A stretch of DNA of 9,408 nt from Actinomycetes bacterium. Lineage in GTDB: Bacteria; Actinomycetota; Acidimicrobiia; Spongiisociales; UBA5794. Positions 6,729-9,408 of the stretch are shown here, piece by piece. The DNA is taken from positions 1 to 9,408 of the forward strand of contig JAMBLH010000088.1 in assembly GCA_023336875.1 (NCBI GenBank), written 5' to 3'. Below the pieces are notes generated by a model. That model did not search any database. It saw nothing but the letters and a program-made list of their open reading frames with translations, and was not told where the DNA came from. How positions within the stretch are numbered: the first letter of the stretch is position 1; the number at the start of each line of letters is the position of its first letter. Position numbers and translations under genes: made by a program.

Positions 6729-6744
6729 GCGGCCCGGAGGCCGC
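6729..6744 (-). terminator. GC-rich hairpin after uvrB, possible U-less terminator
   Basis: On the minus strand GCGGCC, tetraloop UCCG, GGCCGC forms a perfect 6-bp stem starting ten bases beyond the uvrB stop. UCCG is a UNCG-type stable loop. No U-tract follows, so classical intrinsic termination is not supported. It may protect the 3' end of the coaE-uvrB message or act as a weak terminator. This placement is consistent with uvrA having its own promoter. Confidence 0.35.
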
Positions 6745-6754
6745 TGACGGGTTG

Positions 6755-8779
6755 CTACGTGATCGCTGCCTCAGAAATCTCCTTCAATTCGCGTTTGAGT
6801 TCGTTGATCTCGTCGCGAAGCCGCGCCGCATACTCGAAGCGAAGTTCCTTGGCCGCCTCGTTCATCTCTTCCTCAAGACTCTGGATCAGACGACGCAGAT
6901 CTGGAGTGGTCAGGTCGAGCGGCTCACGTCGCCGAAGCTCATTTGCCCGTTTGTCAACCGATGGTGCACTGCCGCTCGATACGAGTTCGAGGATGTCGGA
7001 GACCTTCTTCCGAATCGTTTGAGGATCGATGCCGTGATCCTCGTTGTACTGCAGTTGCTTCATTCGACGACGATTGGTTTCCGACAATGCCTTGCTCATG
7101 GATTTGGTTACCTCATCTGCGTACATGATCACGGATCCATCGACGTTTCTCGCAGCCCGACCGATCGTCTGGATGAGACTTGTCTGTGAACGAAGAAACC
7201 CCTCCTTGTCCGCATCGAGTATTGCGACCAGCGCAACTTCAGGAAGATCGAGTCCTTCGCGCAACAGGTTCACTCCTATGAGTACGTCGTACTCGCCCAA
7301 GCGAAGATCCCTGAGAATCTGGACCCGTTCGAGCGTATCGATGTCCGAATGCAGGTAACGGGCCCGGACGCCGAGCTCGAGGAGGTAGCCGGACAGATCC
7401 TCTGCCATCTTCTTGGTAAGGGTTGTTACAAGCACCCGGTGTCCTCGTGCCGCCGCCTCTTGAACCTCTCCGATGAGATCGTCGATCTGGCCCTTTGTTG
7501 GTCGCACTATGACTTCGGGATCGACGAGGCCAGTCGGTCGAATTATCTGTTCCACAACCTGGTCGGACTCCCGAATCTCCCAGTCGCTCGGGGTAGCGGA
7601 TAGCAAGATGGCCTGATCGACGCTTCCGTACCATTCATCAAAAGTCAAAGGACGATTGTCAAGCGCCGATGGAAGTCGGAAACCGTGTTCGATGAGCGTG
7701 TCCTTTCGAGACCGGTCACCCGCATATTGGCCGTTGATCTGTGGAATCGTCACGTGGCTTTCGTCGATGACCATCAGAAAATCATCAGGGAAATAGTCGA
7801 TCAGCGTAAACGGTGCCTCACCTGGCTCTCTGCCATCGAGGTACCTCGAGTAGTTCTCGATACCAGAGCAGTACCCGACTTCGCGCATCATCTCGATGTC
7901 GTAGCGCGTTCGCATCCGAAGACGTTGGGCCTCAAGCAGCTTTCCCTGACGATCCAGCAGACCAAGGTGTTCGTCAAGCTCCACGCTGATGCCCTCAATA
8001 GCACTGTCGATGATCTCCTGACTCGTCACATAGTGGGTGGCCGGATAGATCCAGGCGTCTGTCATCTCCTCGATCACCTCGCCCGTAATGGGATTCATCC
8101 TAGAGATGCGTTCAACCTCATCTCCCCAGTACTCAACGCGAATGATGGTCTCCTCGTAGGTGGGAAACACCTCGAGAGTGTCGCCCTTCACCCGGAATGT
8201 GCCACGTGTCAGGTTGACCTCGTTTCGGTCATACTGAATGTTGACGAGTCGCTTGATCGACTCCTCAAGAGGGAATTCCACTCCGCGGACCAGTCGCAGA
8301 AGCTGTCCGCCGTAGTGCTCTGGAGAACCCATTCCGTATATCGCCGACACCGACGCAACGATGATGACATCGTCGCGTGTGAGGAGGGCCGCTGTGGACG
8401 CATGTCTCAGGCGGTCAATCTCATCGTTGACCGTCGACTCCTTCTCGATGAAGGTATCAGTTTGGGCGATGTACGCCTCTGGCTGGTAGTAGTCGTAATA
8501 CGAGACGAAGTACTCAACGCGGTTCTTGGGAAAGAACTGTCTGAACTCGTTGGCAAGTTGGGCAGCGAGCGCCTTGTTTGGCGCCAGAACCAGAGTCGGC
8601 TTTTGCACCTGTTCGATCGTCCAAGCAATGGTTGCCGACTTGCCAGAGCCGGTAATGCCCAGGAGCGTTTGGAATCGGTCACCACGTCGCACGCCCTCCG
8701 TCAGCCGCGCTATTGCCTCGGGCTGATCACCGCTCGGAACGAAATCGCTTACAACCTCGAACGGAACCGAGGCTGTCAT
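6755..8779 (-). CDS. uvrB: UvrABC system protein B (DNA helicase-like damage verification subunit)
   Basis: 674 residues, full length. Walker A is GITGSGKS (41-48). The beta-hairpin that inserts between DNA strands has its aromatic cluster intact at YYDYYQPEAY (94-103). The Walker B motif is VIDESH (337-342), motif III-like ILLSATP is at 391-397, motif V LLREGLDLPE is at 505-514 and motif VI QTIGRAAR is at 537-544. A C-terminal UVR coiled-coil (about 626-662) is the UvrC docking site. UvrB receives lesions from UvrA, verifies them and recruits UvrC for dual incision. The ATG overlaps the coaE stop as ATGA and has GAGGTG five bases upstream, so both coupling and direct initiation are possible. 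The KSATIAWTIE wording after the P-loop resembles actinobacterial UvrB. Confidence 0.98.
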   Translation of the reverse strand: MTASVPFEVVSDFVPSGDQPEAIARLTEGVRRGDRFQTLLGITGSGKSATIAWTIEQVQKPTLVLAPNKALAAQLANEFRQFFPKNRVEYFVSYYDYYQPEAYIAQTDTFIEKESTVNDEIDRLRHASTAALLTRDDVIIVASVSAIYGMGSPEHYGGQLLRLVRGVEFPLEESIKRLVNIQYDRNEVNLTRGTFRVKGDTLEVFPTYEETIIRVEYWGDEVERISRMNPITGEVIEEMTDAWIYPATHYVTSQEIIDSAIEGISVELDEHLGLLDRQGKLLEAQRLRMRTRYDIEMMREVGYCSGIENYSRYLDGREPGEAPFTLIDYFPDDFLMVIDESHVTIPQINGQYAGDRSRKDTLIEHGFRLPSALDNRPLTFDEWYGSVDQAILLSATPSDWEIRESDQVVEQIIRPTGLVDPEVIVRPTKGQIDDLIGEVQEAAARGHRVLVTTLTKKMAEDLSGYLLELGVRARYLHSDIDTLERVQILRDLRLGEYDVLIGVNLLREGLDLPEVALVAILDADKEGFLRSQTSLIQTIGRAARNVDGSVIMYADEVTKSMSKALSETNRRRMKQLQYNEDHGIDPQTIRKKVSDILELVSSGSAPSVDKRANELRRREPLDLTTPDLRRLIQSLEEEMNEAAKELRFEYAARLRDEINELKRELKEISEAAIT

Positions 8780-9363
8780 TTCTTCACCTCGTCGACCACT
8801 GCCTCGATGGCCAGAATCGTCTCTGACCAGGCACCGCTGTTGTCGATCACCAGGTCAGCCCACTCGACCCAGTCGCCATTGGATATCTGGGAGGACACTC
8901 GATTGCGAACGTCTGTGGCATCTCCGCCTCGGGCGATCGCCCGAGCTATCCGGATCTCCTCCTCGGCAACGACCGCGACCCTGAACCAGTCCCCGAGTAT
9001 CGTCAGGTGCCGAAGCGGGGTTTCTACAAGGACCGACCCTTGTGTAGCGGAAACCAATCGCGTGATCTCGTCGCCAATCGACGGATGCGTAATCGACTCC
9101 AACCACCGGAGTTCTCCCTCGTCTGAGAAGACGATCTGGGCAAGGGCCTTCCTGTCAATGACCCCGTTCGAAACAACTGGTGGCCACCGCTCGGCCACGG
9201 CATGGGTCTCGTCTGTTCCAGGGCTCAGCACCTCAGCACCAATCGCGTCAGCATCGAACACAGTGAATCCGCGTCGGCCAAACTCCCCTGCCACGGTCGA
9301 TTTGCCCGCGCCGATGCCACCCCCAAGAAGTACATGTGCGTTATCAGGTCCGTCCAATCCCAT
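8776..9363 (-). CDS. coaE: Dephospho-CoA kinase
   Basis: 195 residues from the ATG at 9363..9361, close to the usual 200. It phosphorylates the ribose 3'-OH of dephospho-CoA with ATP, the last step of coenzyme A synthesis. The P-loop is GGIGAGKST (15-23). The family motif FDADAI is at 36-41, a DR pair is at 70-71 (VIDRKALAQIVF), and an HP pair (ITHPSI) is at 93-94. The usual lid-region text EVPLLFE is altered to ETPLRHLTILGDWF, and the following arginine-rich segment (RIARAIARGG) is present, so this is a divergent but apparently intact member. The frame is open to an ATG at 9405, but those 14 extra residues have no family counterpart. A TACAGT box lies seven bases before the chosen ATG. The coaE-uvrB pairing is also seen near each other in Mycobacterium. 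Confidence 0.92.
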   Translation of the reverse strand: MGLDGPDNAHVLLGGGIGAGKSTVAGEFGRRGFTVFDADAIGAEVLSPGTDETHAVAERWPPVVSNGVIDRKALAQIVFSDEGELRWLESITHPSIGDEITRLVSATQGSVLVETPLRHLTILGDWFRVAVVAEEEIRIARAIARGGDATDVRNRVSSQISNGDWVEWADLVIDNSGAWSETILAIEAVVDEVKK

Positions 9364-9370
9364 GGTCGGG

Positions 9371-9376
9371 ACTGTA
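9371..9376 (-). promoter_or_regulatory. Candidate -10 element for a leaderless coaE-uvrB transcript
   Basis: TACAGT on the minus strand is followed by seven bases (CCCGACC) and the coaE ATG. This fits a start at the first base of the ATG. No Shine-Dalgarno is present in those bases. The -35 is not recognisable: TTGGGT lies 20 bases upstream, which is too far. The window ends 32 bases upstream, so the upstream gene and any further promoter are not visible. Confidence 0.4.
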
Positions 9377-9408
9377 CTCTGGCATTGTGACGGGAAACCC
9401 AACATGGA

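Noticed and set aside
6729..6744. Classical Rho-independent terminator after uvrB
   Set aside because: The stem is strong but no U-tract follows, so only a low-confidence U-less terminator is listed.
9364..9405. 14-residue N-terminal extension of CoaE to an ATG at 9405
   Set aside because: No family similarity, no Shine-Dalgarno visible, and it would place the TACAGT box inside the gene. Not fully excluded because the upstream DNA is cut off.

Overview
All seven recognisable genes lie on the minus strand, packed head to tail. In transcription order (right to left) they are coaE, uvrB, uvrA, a class I SAM-dependent methyltransferase of unknown target, uvrC, rapZ and the first 38 codons of yvcK. 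The combination suggests an actinobacterium-type genome, most likely a deep-branching or moderately GC-rich lineage such as Acidimicrobiia. The reasons are the coaE-uvrB pairing, the uvrC-rapZ-yvcK order (whiA usually follows in Actinomycetota), the actinobacterial style of the UvrB and RapZ sequences, and start sites that look leaderless. Taxonomy is inferred from gene order and remembered family sequences, not from a search.

Layout from the right: coaE (dephospho-CoA kinase, last step of CoA synthesis) overlaps uvrB by ATGA. A 227-bp gap follows uvrB. It holds a GC-rich hairpin, an array of 7-bp units (consensus CGACNNA) that flips orientation at a palindrome, a 13-bp inverted repeat, and the leader of uvrA with its own hairpin. 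Next come uvrA and, 39 bp or less downstream, the methyltransferase. The end of the methyltransferase reading frame runs into one arm of a perfect 23-bp inverted repeat built from a second 7-bp family (ACAGTT followed by C or G). The other arm lies just upstream of the uvrC start. uvrC overlaps rapZ by ATGA, and rapZ overlaps yvcK by one base (TGATG).

Function: UvrA, UvrB and UvrC together form the complete nucleotide-excision-repair excinuclease. UvrA recognises damage and loads UvrB, and UvrC makes both incisions. Many bacteria scatter these three genes, so having all three in about 8 kb is notable. RapZ and YvcK are envelope and carbon-metabolism regulators that travel with uvrC in Gram-positive bacteria. 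The methyltransferase is the only gene here without an assigned role.

The coding content is mainly housekeeping, and I see no defence island, transposase, CRISPR array, tRNA or rRNA. The least explained parts are the two intergenic regions. Each carries a different heptanucleotide repeat family arranged as inverted repeats, and one of them has been absorbed into the end of a protein-coding frame.
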